Source: Vibrio penaeicida
GTDB lineage: Bacteria; Pseudomonadota; Gammaproteobacteria; Enterobacterales; Vibrionaceae
Length of the DNA: 64,000 nt
Direction: 5' to 3'
Assembly (NCBI RefSeq): GCF_030689305.1
Contig: NZ_JAUYVM010000021.1
Location: 1 to 64,000 of the forward strand
Shown here: piece after piece, positions 42,739-51,744 of the stretch
Layout of the letters: each line of letters starts with the position of its first letter
Numbering within the stretch: position 1 is the stretch's first letter
Made by a program: the position numbers and the translations under genes
The notes under the pieces: generated by a model
Seen by the model: the letters and a program-made list of their open reading frames with translations, nothing else
Told to the model about the DNA's origin: nothing
Databases searched by the model: none

Positions 42739-43237
42739 CCTTTCCTAAAATGACGCAAAAACTTTCATGCCTTTTACGGGGAATTCGTTTGCCTAAAATA
42801 TGGCAAGTGTAGGTTTTTACATCATTTATCCTCAGGAAGATTGATTACAGGTTAGCTTTTGGGTTTAGAGTGTATGATTGAATATGAGCTGCAGGCAAGG
42901 CATAGAGTGCTAATTTAACCTTGGGTGTTATAGATTTTTATCGAACGACGGAAAGAACCAATTATCTTGTTAAATCAATAGGGAGATAACAACCTGCTTT
43001 CTAATGGCTCTTTTCACTGACTATTGCGTTGAGCTCATCTCCAAGCGATTGTATTTTTTATATTTATAGTGTGTTTCGTGACATGCGACCTCCTCTTTTC
43101 ATCCTTAGTGTAATCACGTGTAATCGAGTTTAAGGAGGAATCTTATTACAGTTTCTGTGGTTTTAAAGATGTCGCAATAAAGCCGAAGTACAAACTTTTT
43201 TACATTTAATGAATTAAGAAAACGACGGGAAGAGATA
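42739..43237. other. Gene-free region with a partial MITE copy
   Basis: Bases 42983-43034 match the left part of the MITE at 48856 (GATAACAAC, GCGTTGA blocks). AT-rich sequence after it should hold the promoter of the gene at 43238. No other gene seen. Confidence 0.6.
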
Positions 43238-43963
43238 ATGACAACGTATACCACAACCATTAATATCAGTAATAATGATGTTGCTTACTTAAAAGAAAAC
43301 GGATACTCGCTTTACGCATTTAAAGCAGTACAAGCGGCAGGAAATGGCGCACCTACCGTATGGTTTAAATTAGAAAAGAAGAAATTACTGACCAAAACTT
43401 TTATAGAGTGGGAAGAAGATTTTAGTGGTTATAACTCCCTCTCCCAAATCGCAGATAAAACGGTGATCACAACTAGTAATACTATTGATACCGATTTGGG
43501 TAATCTCATTACGATCGATACCAATGGTAATCTTAGTAATACCACTGATGGTAGCAAAGCCTCCGTCTCTTTCTTGAACAAAGATACTCAAAAATACACA
43601 GTTGGCATTAACCAAATGGTGAACAACGAAGTCAATACACTGTGTGCATTTCCTATTTTGGGCGCTGGTGCAGGGCGTGTCATCACACCTATCTCAAAGA
43701 TTGCACTGATTTTTTCGACAGATAAGCTCAAAACATCAACAGTGATAACGAAAGCCATGTCACCAGGTTGTTTTATTGACTTGACAGGCACCACCGACCG
43801 TACAGTTGAGTACAGTACTGATAATGGTTGGAGTGCTAATGGCGCTTCTTGGTTAAAGACCATCAATGCGTTTGAAGACTTGAAGTCTTTGTTGATTGAG
43901 TCGCCATCAAAAAGCAGTGAAGAGCTTATCCTTGAAAGAAATTTAGAACGTGAAGGCGCATAA
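43238..43963 (+). CDS. Orphan protein, possible beta-sandwich
   Basis: A 241-residue acidic protein with no signal peptide: NDVAYLKENGYSLYAFKAVQ, GNGAPTVWFKLEKKKLLT, a central LCAFPILGAGAGRVITPISK and an end rich in Glu. Alternating short strands suggest a beta-sandwich, and the YLKENGYSLYAFKAV opening hints at a secreted or structural protein, but no family is recognised. It forms a likely operon with the next gene, 12 bases on. Ribosome binding site GGGAAGAG. Confidence 0.75.
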   Translation: MTTYTTTINISNNDVAYLKENGYSLYAFKAVQAAGNGAPTVWFKLEKKKLLTKTFIEWEEDFSGYNSLSQIADKTVITTSNTIDTDLGNLITIDTNGNLSNTTDGSKASVSFLNKDTQKYTVGINQMVNNEVNTLCAFPILGAGAGRVITPISKIALIFSTDKLKTSTVITKAMSPGCFIDLTGTTDRTVEYSTDNGWSANGASWLKTINAFEDLKSLLIESPSKSSEELILERNLEREGA

Positions 43964-43975
43964 GGAAGGTATAAA

Positions 43976-44455
43976 ATGAATGACTTGAACAGTTTCAATC
44001 GTGCACCAGCCAGTGCGCCAGTTGAGTCTACGCTCACTCCTGTCGGTAATCCATTCAAAATGAGAGTGGTGGATGAGAACGAAAAAACGCTCGGTTTCAT
44101 CAGTTTTAAAAAATCTGGGCTTTATAATCAGTATGGCGTGATTTCAGATGAGAAAGATGCTGTTATTTTTCAAATCAATGAAGATGATTCTGGCAAGCAA
44201 TTATGGGAAATGAAATCTGGCATAGCGAAAGGCTATTTCTTAGGAGTTACCCCTAATTTTTGGTTATGCTCTGCAAGGGAATCCCTTAGTCAGTATTTTT
44301 ATTACAGCAAAAAAGACAGTACAGTCCGAGTCGATACTGTTCCAAGGTACCCATTGAGTGTTCAAGGTGAGTCAAAAGTTGGAGATTGGATTGCGGTCTA
44401 TGACTTAAAAGACTATCGAGCGTTAAGAATTCAACTTGATGAAAATATCTCTTAA
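43976..44455 (+). CDS. Orphan protein of the 43238 unit
   Basis: A 159-residue soluble protein: a Pro/Ser-rich start, then FKMRVVDENEKTLGFISFKK, QYGVISDEKDAVIFQINEDD, YFLGVTPNFWLCSARES. It reads as mostly beta strands. No family recognised. Ribosome binding site AAGGAAGG, close behind the previous gene. Confidence 0.75.
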   Translation: MNDLNSFNRAPASAPVESTLTPVGNPFKMRVVDENEKTLGFISFKKSGLYNQYGVISDEKDAVIFQINEDDSGKQLWEMKSGIAKGYFLGVTPNFWLCSARESLSQYFYYSKKDSTVRVDTVPRYPLSVQGESKVGDWIAVYDLKDYRALRIQLDENIS

Positions 44456-44690
44456 TGAGCTGAGTTCGGGGTGCGTCGTTATCTCGAACCCAGAATGAAT
44501 AAGCTTGCTCAAGTCTTATTTAAGTCTAGACAGACCCTAATCATTACTGGTGGGTCACCTTAATTGTCCTGAACATTCAATATCTGTGATATCAAAAGTG
44601 ATGACTTTTTGATACCACTCTCTATGCCCAAGTGTTGTATACCCTACCTTCGAGGTCACTTGGGCTTACACTACAAAATGAGTTATTCCA

Positions 44691-45338
44691 ATGCAAGATA
44701 TCGAGAATATGGTTAAAGGGTGGGAAGAAAGACACCAAATTAGAAAAGCCATGTCCCAAAAAAACGCAGAGTCCATGATTCCGAACGTGGGAACGGGTGA
44801 CATTATATCAACCGCCGTCGCCTACTTAGGGAATAAAGTGTTAGATGGGCTAAATGCAGCTTATGAGAATTTTAAAAAATACAATGTGAACCTACTTCAG
44901 GTAACCAATTTAACGGATCATTATATGGGTTCCTTGTGTTTCCGTTCAGAGCCGGGTTCAAAAGTCACAGTAGGTGCTATTGCTCCATTGCCAGTATTAA
45001 TTTCTAAAAATACCTCGGTGGATGCGATTTATGAAAAGGGACTGCTTGATTCTAAAAAGGATGGCTCGGCTTATCAGTGGATAGAGCTTTCTTCTAAAAA
45101 GGGCGATATTCAATACACCATTAGGCTGCATATGACTTTAGTGAGCGTAGGCTCATCAAGTCAGCCATCAATGACAATCACCCTTTTTAGGAATGATCAA
45201 AAAGCGCCTCTAGACGAGGTTGTGATCGAGCCCGGAGGGATCACAGGAATACGCCGACTGAAAGATACCCCATTTAGCTTGGCAGCAGAAGTTACGGTTG
45301 GTGCTTCCGTGTTAACACTGATTGAGCATGATGCCTAG
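44691..45338 (+). CDS. Orphan helical/beta protein
   Basis: A 215-residue protein with a helical first third (MQDIENMVKGWEERHQIRKA) and a beta-rich remainder (LLQVTNLTDHYMGSLCFRSE, MTLVSVGSSSQPSMTITLFR). It lies 235 bases after the previous gene, so may have its own promoter; the ribosome binding site is weak. No family recognised. It resembles in style the two genes before it (soluble, beta-rich, no signal). Confidence 0.7.
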   Translation: MQDIENMVKGWEERHQIRKAMSQKNAESMIPNVGTGDIISTAVAYLGNKVLDGLNAAYENFKKYNVNLLQVTNLTDHYMGSLCFRSEPGSKVTVGAIAPLPVLISKNTSVDAIYEKGLLDSKKDGSAYQWIELSSKKGDIQYTIRLHMTLVSVGSSSQPSMTITLFRNDQKAPLDEVVIEPGGITGIRRLKDTPFSLAAEVTVGASVLTLIEHDA

Positions 45339-45653
45339 GGTCGACATACCCTAGAGAAAATGGAATTAATGAAGACACCCATAAATTACGTTATGAGAAA
45401 TAGTACCTACACTCACATAATGTAACATTTTCTGGTCAACGCCCGATGGCAACAGCGTGAAAACGACAGGTTAGTTTGGTTGATACCAAGTATTACTATT
45501 GTATTTCGCGTTGTGTGCATCGGGCTTTTTTGTGTGGTGAGGATACGGTAACGGGCAAATCCTACTCGCATCGCAGTGGCCGAGTTGAAGCCAGATTACT
45601 CTAACTGGTCAAAGTATTCTGCACGATAATCGATTCAATTTTAAATTGCTATT

Positions 45654-45692
45654 ATACCCAAGTGACCTCAAGATGCAGGATTCAGAGCAGCA
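45654..45692 (+). repeat. Dispersed Vibrio extragenic repeat, copy 2
   Basis: Begins ATACCCAAGTGACCTCAAGA, followed by TGCAGGATTCAGAGCAG. It is related to copies at 1020 and 56137. Confidence 0.65.
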
Positions 45693-45762
45693 TATTCTGG
45701 TCCAATTCAAGGAAAAGAACGCAGTGTAATTACTGGTTCTTACCACCACTTCATTCTCCAAC

Positions 45763-45890
45763 AATAACTGATTTTATCCTAAACATTACTTCCCCCTTAT
45801 TTCTAACAAAACAGCCCAATTAATCATGCTGACAGGTCCCTAAGGTAACCCGATAGATAACGCAGTTAGGGTTTGCCTTCTTTTGTAAAA
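45763..45890 (+). repeat. Boundary repeat, copy B
   Basis: Similar to 40741-40866, and likewise placed directly before a truncated mobile-element-type gene. Confidence 0.65.
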
Positions 45891-45900
45891 AATACGTAGT

Positions 45901-46340
45901 TTGAAAAATTTAGCTATGTGGATGACTGGTTAATTTTATGCCGTACCCGCTACCAATTAAAAAAACTAAAAAAGCAGATGTATCGCTGTTTAGACGAGGT
46001 AAAGCAAACCATTCACCCTTGTAAAACCTACCAAGGCAAAGTGCCAGAAAACGGGATTGATTTTCTGGGCTATTGCATCGGTGGCAAAGCAGAAGGTAAA
46101 CCCAAAAACACATTAAACCTAGCGTGGAAAACCATTGCTAACCACCTTACAAAAATTCAGCGGCTTTATGAGCAAGGTGCCTCACCTGAGTGCATTGCGG
46201 GTTATGTAACACGGTGGCTTAGGTGGGTAAAAAGCGGTGTAACCATAGCGTTAGAGCAAGTAGTCACGCAGGTGTTTAACAGCACGATAGGAAAAGGATT
46301 AGACACCCAATTTGACCTTCAGGGGTTTTATAGGGGCTGA
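45901..46340 (+). pseudogene. Reverse transcriptase, C-terminal fragment
   Basis: The frame opens at a broken edge and gives SYVDDWLILCRTRYQLKKLK, the YxDD active-site motif of a reverse transcriptase, then HPCKTYQGKVPENGIDFLGY and YVTRWLRWVKSGV. These are the palm end, thumb and following region of a bacterial RT like those near integrons and group II introns. The fingers and first palm motifs are missing, so it cannot be active. An in-frame TAG lies just upstream. Confidence 0.85.
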
Positions 46341-46545
46341 GTGGTTGGGGGAGATGCCTGTGGGTTTGAGTGGGTGTCTCTTATATTTTTTGGTAGCTCT
46401 AGCGTTTTCGATTTTATGGTTACCGATGTGGATTGATTGAATTATGCACACGAACCACAAGCCACTCTAGCCAGTAATAAAAAATGCAATTCACTAGATA
46501 TCGAATATTAATTTAGTTAAATCGAAACACCAAAGGAAAACGATT

Positions 46546-47850
46546 ATGGAAGAACTATTAGATGGTATTACAATAAAAGCTGAACAACAAACAAGTTGGT
46601 TTAACGGGAATGTCAAATACCCACGTGTACTATTAGAACCAGATGACACGCAAAACCCGGAACTTTGTAAGCTCAAAACCAATGTTGATCTATTATTAAG
46701 TATCTTAGAGAAGCGTGTGGCGACTATCAAAGGCAAGTACGGAGGAAGGGACGACTGGTTAGAGTCACAACATCTGCAGATAGACAGAACACGACCAGTA
46801 ACGATTGTGCCAACGGGGTGTCGTAACGGGAAGTGGTTTAACGATGCCGTTAAGGGTAAGTTGAAAAAAAACAAAAGTGAAACATATAGACCATGGTGGG
46901 CAAAAATGGCCGAGGATGGCTGTAACGTAATCATGGTAGTGAGCGAAACCGACAAAGACAATTACGAAAAGTGTATTAAAGAACGGCAAAAGGGAGGACA
47001 CTTGAATAGCATCCAACTCATCGCATACCCAGGTGCCGGAATTGGATGGGGTCGATTCGCAGCCTGTGCCGTAGCTAAACGCTTGAAAATGCCTTGTTGG
47101 ATCGTGGACGACCGGGCATATGGACCAATGAACCCGAATGATGACGGTGATAAGGTGTATGAATACGGGGAGATACAAGAGCTGGAACGCAGGATCAACG
47201 AGGCGAGAAGCGAAGCGTACTGTCCGATGTTATACGGCCAGGGCTTTCCGCAAAGTGGCGTGGTAACTTTCGTGAATCCTGCCTGGATTAAGAACATAGA
47301 AACAAAACGCAAAAGTGGGGCGGGTGAACAAACGACTGCATACCTGAGGGAATTAGATAACTTTTGTTTTCATAAAGGTCTAATACTTTGTAAAGAAGAC
47401 ATCACTTATTTTAAACTACTAGAAGACGTGTTTCTTAAACTGATCGTAAAGAACGTGCCCAGCGGAAGCCTGCTGTATAAAGCAGGGACAGCAACCCATA
47501 ATACTGGAGAAGATTATGTCAAATACCAATGTACGGATAAGGAGGGCAGTCAACGGACCGGTTTGATGGAAGACCTCAGCAAGAACAGTTGTCTCAAATA
47601 TAAAGTAGCAGACACAGAACAAACCAAACGACTTACAAGTGAGATCCTAGAGGGATCTTATGGCTTGAAAAGCAAAAGTGAAGTGGTGAAAGTTCAAGAC
47701 GGGTCCATATGCTCTTTGATCGAGTACATTATCGATGTGTATAACAGCATAGTGTTTGATCCCAATCCTCTGACTGCAGAAGGGAAGAAGAAAACGGCGA
47801 AGACAATTATGTTGAGACTACTAAAAGAGTGGAATAGAACAAACACGTAA
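46546..47850 (+). CDS. Orphan protein, possible GT-A glycosyltransferase fold
   Basis: A 434-residue protein: RPVTIVPTGCRNGKWF, CNVIMVVSETDKDNYEKCIK, IQLIAYPGAGIGWGRFAACA then CWIVDDRAYGPM. The order of a VSE-type strand, a GIGWGR helix start and VDD resembles TET-associated or GT-A-fold glycosyltransferases (DxD-like metal site), but no close family is recognised. Codon use (many AGA/AGG/GGG/GTA) and position among mobile remnants point to transfer. Ribosome binding site AAAGGAAAA. A defence or phage-modification role is possible. Confidence 0.6.
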   Translation: MEELLDGITIKAEQQTSWFNGNVKYPRVLLEPDDTQNPELCKLKTNVDLLLSILEKRVATIKGKYGGRDDWLESQHLQIDRTRPVTIVPTGCRNGKWFNDAVKGKLKKNKSETYRPWWAKMAEDGCNVIMVVSETDKDNYEKCIKERQKGGHLNSIQLIAYPGAGIGWGRFAACAVAKRLKMPCWIVDDRAYGPMNPNDDGDKVYEYGEIQELERRINEARSEAYCPMLYGQGFPQSGVVTFVNPAWIKNIETKRKSGAGEQTTAYLRELDNFCFHKGLILCKEDITYFKLLEDVFLKLIVKNVPSGSLLYKAGTATHNTGEDYVKYQCTDKEGSQRTGLMEDLSKNSCLKYKVADTEQTKRLTSEILEGSYGLKSKSEVVKVQDGSICSLIEYIIDVYNSIVFDPNPLTAEGKKKTAKTIMLRLLKEWNRTNT

Positions 47851-48300
47851 ACGAGCACGAAGGGGGGACAGGGTACGAAAAGGTCCAAGTATGTGTGCTC
47901 ATCTTTAACAACCACCTCAAAAGATGGTCATCTGCACATAGTCACCGCGAGAAAAAAACTCAAGAATTAAAAGGGACAGGAAACTTACAAAAAGGCAACC
48001 AAGACAATCTTTAACAATGCATCTTTCAGTCGACATCTCCATCAAATCCAGTGAGTTATTAGGTAAATTCTCGGTGTTTAGGTGTGGTTTTTAGCAATTT
48101 TACGCTTTTTAAGGTGAGTGACATCAGCAAAACGTGCTTTGAGAGAGGTTGAGAGGGAAGTGGGGGCAGAGGTTTAGATATCTGGAAGCCGAAGTCCTGA
48201 GACTCGCTTTCTTTTGAGAGTCGGTAGAGCACGCTTTACCGACTCTTCTTTACCAATCACATTCTCTCTTTCCAGTCTCTTTAATCAACTTTTGTTAGCT
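47851..48300. other. Gene-free spacer with a strong hairpin
   Basis: AGAGTCGGTA and TACCGACTCT (48217-48246) pair perfectly with a loop of about ten bases and TTCTTT after it, a terminator for one or both flanking genes. The rest holds nothing I can call. Confidence 0.6.
48217..48248. terminator. Terminator between convergent genes
   Basis: Ten-base perfect stem AGAGTCGGTA/TACCGACTCT, with T-rich sequence on the plus strand and TCAAAAG on the minus strand. Confidence 0.8.
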
Positions 48301-48852
48301 TCACATTCTCCTCTCAAACCGAAATATCATTCTAGGTTCAAATCGAACCGGCTTTTCTTGCCGCTTAAAACCAAAGCTATACAGTAAGTTTTGAGAAGCA
48401 TAGTTGTTGTCGAACACATCGGCATACAGCTGGGTTATGCCTTGCTGCTTGAGTTGGTGGATAAGCTGCTCGATGGCTAATGAAGCAAAGCCTTTACGTT
48501 GGTAGGGAGCGGATATCCAGTAATAGATAAAGGCATGAGGTTGTCGCTGGTCAGTGTGTAGGTAGTAGCCCACACAGCCGATGAGGCCAAACTCAAGATG
48601 AAATACCCCTTGCCGAGTATGTGGCTTGCCACTGTTTTCTAAGATGTAATCCTGTGCACTTTCAATGGAGTTTATCGGTAAGCAGTTCAACGCTTGGCAA
48701 ATGTTTTTGCTTATGCGCTTTAGGATGAGCAGTGCATGCTTAAGATGAATGGGTGCCAGCTGAATCGTATTTGGTTGTGGAATCACATCCGTTTTGGCGG
48801 TTTGCTTTTTAACGGTGTGATTGTTGAATTGTTTTAAAGGGCTGAATGACAT
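48301..48852 (-). CDS. GNAT family N-acetyltransferase
   Basis: A 183-residue protein with an N-terminal basic stretch and a GNAT domain from about residue 70: GCVGYYLHTDQRQPHAFIYY, then PYQRKGFASLAIEQLIHQL (acetyl-CoA loop) and DNNYASQNLLYSFGFKR. It is of the Riml/ribosomal-protein or small-molecule type. The MITE ends three bases before its ATG, so the element supplies its upstream signals. Substrate unknown. Confidence 0.85.
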   Translation of the reverse strand: MSFSPLKQFNNHTVKKQTAKTDVIPQPNTIQLAPIHLKHALLILKRISKNICQALNCLPINSIESAQDYILENSGKPHTRQGVFHLEFGLIGCVGYYLHTDQRQPHAFIYYWISAPYQRKGFASLAIEQLIHQLKQQGITQLYADVFDNNYASQNLLYSFGFKRQEKPVRFEPRMIFRFERRM

Positions 48853-48855
48853 AGT

Positions 48856-49050
48856 TAACCTGAACTCGGGATAACAACTTACTTTCTATTGGCTTTTTTC
48901 ACTTAATACTGCGTTGAATCCTCTCCCAATAACCCGTTATTGGTTCGTGGTTTCGCCTTGTCTTAAGTGAAAATTTCTCATTAGAACGTCTCGATAAAGA
49001 TTTCATATATTTTAATGGGTTAGCTAACTTCTTATCCCGAGTTAAGGTTA
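48856..49050. mobile_element. MITE-like element
   Basis: TAACCTGAACTCGGGATAA at the left and TTATCCCGAGTTAAGGTTA at the right are 19-base inverted ends with one mismatch, enclosing 157 bases with no gene. A partial copy of the left part is at 42983. Such short inverted-repeat elements spread by a transposase coded elsewhere. Confidence 0.75.
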
Positions 49051-49113
49051 GTTAAGGTGAAGTAAGCGTATTGAGGTGAAGTACTCAATGGCTTCTTATG
49101 AGCATAAAGAAAT

Positions 49114-49225
49114 ACACAAAATGGGCGACGAAAAAGGTTTTTATACCCACCTGTCGCCGTATATGTGCTTGCATGTACAGGGCGACAGAAAGACCTATTG
49201 AATAGATTTGTCGCCCATTTTGTGT
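49114..49225. repeat. Nested inverted repeat
   Basis: The outer arms ACACAAAATGGGCGAC (49114) and GTCGCCCATTTTGTGT (49210) are a 16-base perfect inverted repeat. Inside, CTGTCGCC (49151) and GGCGACAG (49181) form another. The shared GGCGAC core lets each arm pair with more than one partner. It lies just after the MFS gene, so may be a terminator-like or MITE-like structure. Confidence 0.8.
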
Positions 49226-49264
49226 CGTTTGAACTGTACTTCCGCTAGGGTCAACAGACTTTAA

Positions 49265-50410
49265 TTACTCAAACGTCTGCCGTGGAGCTAACAGCTCATA
49301 CACAAAGAACACCAACAGCGCACAACCAAAGGTGATCAACACGGTGGTCATTCCTTCCGATCCCATCCAGTCGAGCATAAAGCCGATCACCAGTAAGCCC
49401 GTCATACCGCCTAACGAATCCATAATGGTGTAGCTCATGTTGGCGCTCATCTGATCCTGCTGACAGAAACGTTCGCCTACCGCGGTTAAGCCAATGGCGT
49501 AGATGCCTCCCATCGAGCCTCCCCAGAAAAACAGCAGCGTCAGTGCTAGCCAGTATTCGGTGTAAACCGCCAGTGAAAGGTACACCGCGCACACCACCGA
49601 GGTAAAAATGCAGCCCAACACCACAATGCTGCGGTTGAGAAAAGACGCCCCAGTGCTAACGAAAATACCAAGGGTGACGCTACCAAACATAAACATGGTC
49701 AGCAGAAGTTGCGATTGCGATTCGGTGAGCGCGTTTTCCATTCCGTATAAAGTGAGAAAAGAGGGCAAACCAAAGAAGCTGATGCCGCCAACAAACGCTG
49801 AAACTAAAATAACTTTGGCGTGGCGCAGCGCAAACCTTACCCGAACGGTTCCCGCATTGTCGGAAGACTGCATTTTCTGCCCCGCAAACAGCAGAAGCAC
49901 AAAGGGCAAGCTGGTGATGATGGCGCTAGTTTCCAGCTGCCATTCTGGGTCGATATACGGCAGTTGCAGCAGCAATGGCCCCAGTGCAAGCCCGCCAGAC
50001 AACGCCGCCGAAAATAACCCCATCACCAAACCTTTTAGCTTGCCTTGAATACAAGTATTTAAAGAGGTTTGGATAATCACCAGCATCATCCCTGTGGATG
50101 CGCCGTAGCAAAAAATACCCACCAACCATAACGGATAGTGTTGGCTGTGAGAGAGCAAAATAAGGCTCGATGCCCGAAGTGCCGACATCAGAAGAATGGA
50201 GGGAGACAGCCCCCATTTTTCCACGCAACGAGAAAGGGGACGATAAAGCAAAAGGATACCGATGATCTCAAAACTCATGGCAAACCCGATTAAGGTATTG
50301 CCATAGCCTTGCTCACTCATGGTGAGCGGGACGGTGACGTAGTTAATGCCAGAGGAAAGCTGAACAAACAAGGTCGCGATGATCAGTAAAAAAGGGGCGA
50401 TTTTCGTCAT
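49265..50410 (-). CDS. MFS transporter of the decarboxylase-channel operon
   Basis: A 381-residue membrane protein with about 11-12 segments. MFS features are SGINYVTVPLTMSEQGYGNT, IGFAMSFEIIGILLLYRPLS, then GLVMGLFSAALSGGLALGPL. It is the last gene of the operon, and its ATG overlaps the stop of the sensor gene by four bases, with AAGGAG before it. A natural role would be moving the decarboxylase substrate or amine product across the inner membrane; this is inference. Confidence 0.85.
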   Translation of the reverse strand: MTKIAPFLLIIATLFVQLSSGINYVTVPLTMSEQGYGNTLIGFAMSFEIIGILLLYRPLSRCVEKWGLSPSILLMSALRASSLILLSHSQHYPLWLVGIFCYGASTGMMLVIIQTSLNTCIQGKLKGLVMGLFSAALSGGLALGPLLLQLPYIDPEWQLETSAIITSLPFVLLLFAGQKMQSSDNAGTVRVRFALRHAKVILVSAFVGGISFFGLPSFLTLYGMENALTESQSQLLLTMFMFGSVTLGIFVSTGASFLNRSIVVLGCIFTSVVCAVYLSLAVYTEYWLALTLLFFWGGSMGGIYAIGLTAVGERFCQQDQMSANMSYTIMDSLGGMTGLLVIGFMLDWMGSEGMTTVLITFGCALLVFFVYELLAPRQTFE

Positions 50411-51744
50411 TCCGTATTCTCCTTATACACTTTCCAAATCAGTTCGATCCGGTTTTTTTCACCCGAGACCAAGTCGAAGCCCATTTGCCTTAGGCGATTG
50501 ATGGTGCTCATGATGCCTAGCTCGTCTGGGGATTGTTGTGCCATATAGGCGCTGCCCGTAATGTGTTCAAACTCGTTGGCTATCAAGGAATGTAGGGCGC
50601 TGAGTTTAGAAGATGTATCCAAATAGAAGTGGGTTGAAAATGCCCAGCAATCGAGGTGCTCTTTTAATAAACTGGTCTCGGCTCTGAGCGGTTCCGACTG
50701 CGCTCGCGCCAGTTGGGCGTGTAATTGTGTTAACTCTTCCGTGATTTTATCGCTGGTGAACACCGCTTCTGTTTGCATTGGAATGTGCCAGTCATGAAAA
50801 CCTTTGCAACGTTTGTAGGTGTGTTGATCCAATGAGTGGAACCAATCCTGAACCGATTGCTTGTCTGATTGAAAAGCTAATGGTCTCAAGCTTTGCGAGT
50901 AATGATAAAGCGCTCGAACACGTGGTGTGTGCTTCACCAAATCCCTTGGAATACGCTTGTAAAAATAGGTGAGTAATCCAGAAAGCAACACGTTCAGGTG
51001 ATGAGCGCGAGAGAGCTTTTCTTTGGCGTTGGCTTCTCGATGGCGAATGATATTGAGGTGATTGACTTGCGAACGGCGTATCCACCAGATGATCATCCCT
51101 ACAATCAGCCCCAAGAATAGAATGATGATCTTGGCTTTATCGAACACTCGCTCAATGCTCTCTAGCCTTTCTTGGAAAGCGCTCACTTCCAAATCCATGG
51201 CCAATACACCGGCAAAGTCCCCTTCGTTACTATAAAACGGTGCATACGCACTGATGAAACTGCCCCATTGGTCGCTGTAGGTGCTTATCTCAATGCTGTA
51301 TCGCTCGAGTGAGCGTTTTAACTCGACTGGCGCATCGTCATATAGGGTCATCAGGGCGGGGGGAGGATCAGGCAAACCGTCGCCATCGGCGTCATTTTGT
51401 GGGCTTGGGTTCACCATAAAGTAGACGTTGCCATCTTTGAGCACGCTGGTGTAAATGTAGCGAACATCCGCGGCGGAACGGCGGATTTTCTCCATTTTCT
51501 CAGCCATGGCTTGATAATTTGCATCGGACGCTTTGGTGCTTTCATCAAAGGTAAGGTGCATTGCGCCATCAAGCGTTGAAGCCGAGGTTTTTACTGTCGA
51601 AATCAGCCCTATTTTAATTTGGTCTTCCAATGCATTGAGCGATTTGGAATAGAGCAAGTAGGTGGTGACCCCGAGCAGTAAGATGAAGATGGATGAACAG
51701 ATCACCGCTTCAATGATGGTCTGTAAAGATTTGGATGGTCTCAT
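50407..51744 (-). CDS. Two-helix periplasmic sensor-like protein without kinase domain
   Basis: A 445-residue protein from the ATG at 51744. Helix 1 (about residues 13-31) and helix 2 (about 200-222, IIILFLGLIVGMIIWWI) enclose a periplasmic domain of cache/PAS type (VRYIYTSVLKDGNVYFMVNP, YSDQWGSFISAYAPFY). The next 220 residues are helical with no H-box, ATP-binding or GGDEF signature. It may signal through protein contact or be a degenerate kinase. It overlaps the channel gene and the transporter gene by four bases each, so it is part of the same unit. Confidence 0.8.
   Translation of the reverse strand: MRPSKSLQTIIEAVICSSIFILLLGVTTYLLYSKSLNALEDQIKIGLISTVKTSASTLDGAMHLTFDESTKASDANYQAMAEKMEKIRRSAADVRYIYTSVLKDGNVYFMVNPSPQNDADGDGLPDPPPALMTLYDDAPVELKRSLERYSIEISTYSDQWGSFISAYAPFYSNEGDFAGVLAMDLEVSAFQERLESIERVFDKAKIIILFLGLIVGMIIWWIRRSQVNHLNIIRHREANAKEKLSRAHHLNVLLSGLLTYFYKRIPRDLVKHTPRVRALYHYSQSLRPLAFQSDKQSVQDWFHSLDQHTYKRCKGFHDWHIPMQTEAVFTSDKITEELTQLHAQLARAQSEPLRAETSLLKEHLDCWAFSTHFYLDTSSKLSALHSLIANEFEHITGSAYMAQQSPDELGIMSTINRLRQMGFDLVSGEKNRIELIWKVYKENTE

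Larger units (their letters stand above)
45339..45900. other. Gene-free accessory region with two repeats
   Basis: It holds a dispersed extragenic repeat at 45654 and boundary repeat copy B at 45763. GCCCGATGGCA and TGCATCGGGC near 45443-45530 are inverted copies that may form a long stem. No gene seen. Confidence 0.55.

Noticed and set aside
41125..46340. A retron or active group II intron around the reverse transcriptase fragment
   Set aside because: Only the C-terminal part of the enzyme remains, starting at the active site, and no msr/msd or intron ends are seen.
46494..46961. 155-codon minus-strand frame opposite the glycosyltransferase-like gene
   Set aside because: It is the mirror of a coding strand with a proper start on the plus side, and its product looks unlike a real protein.
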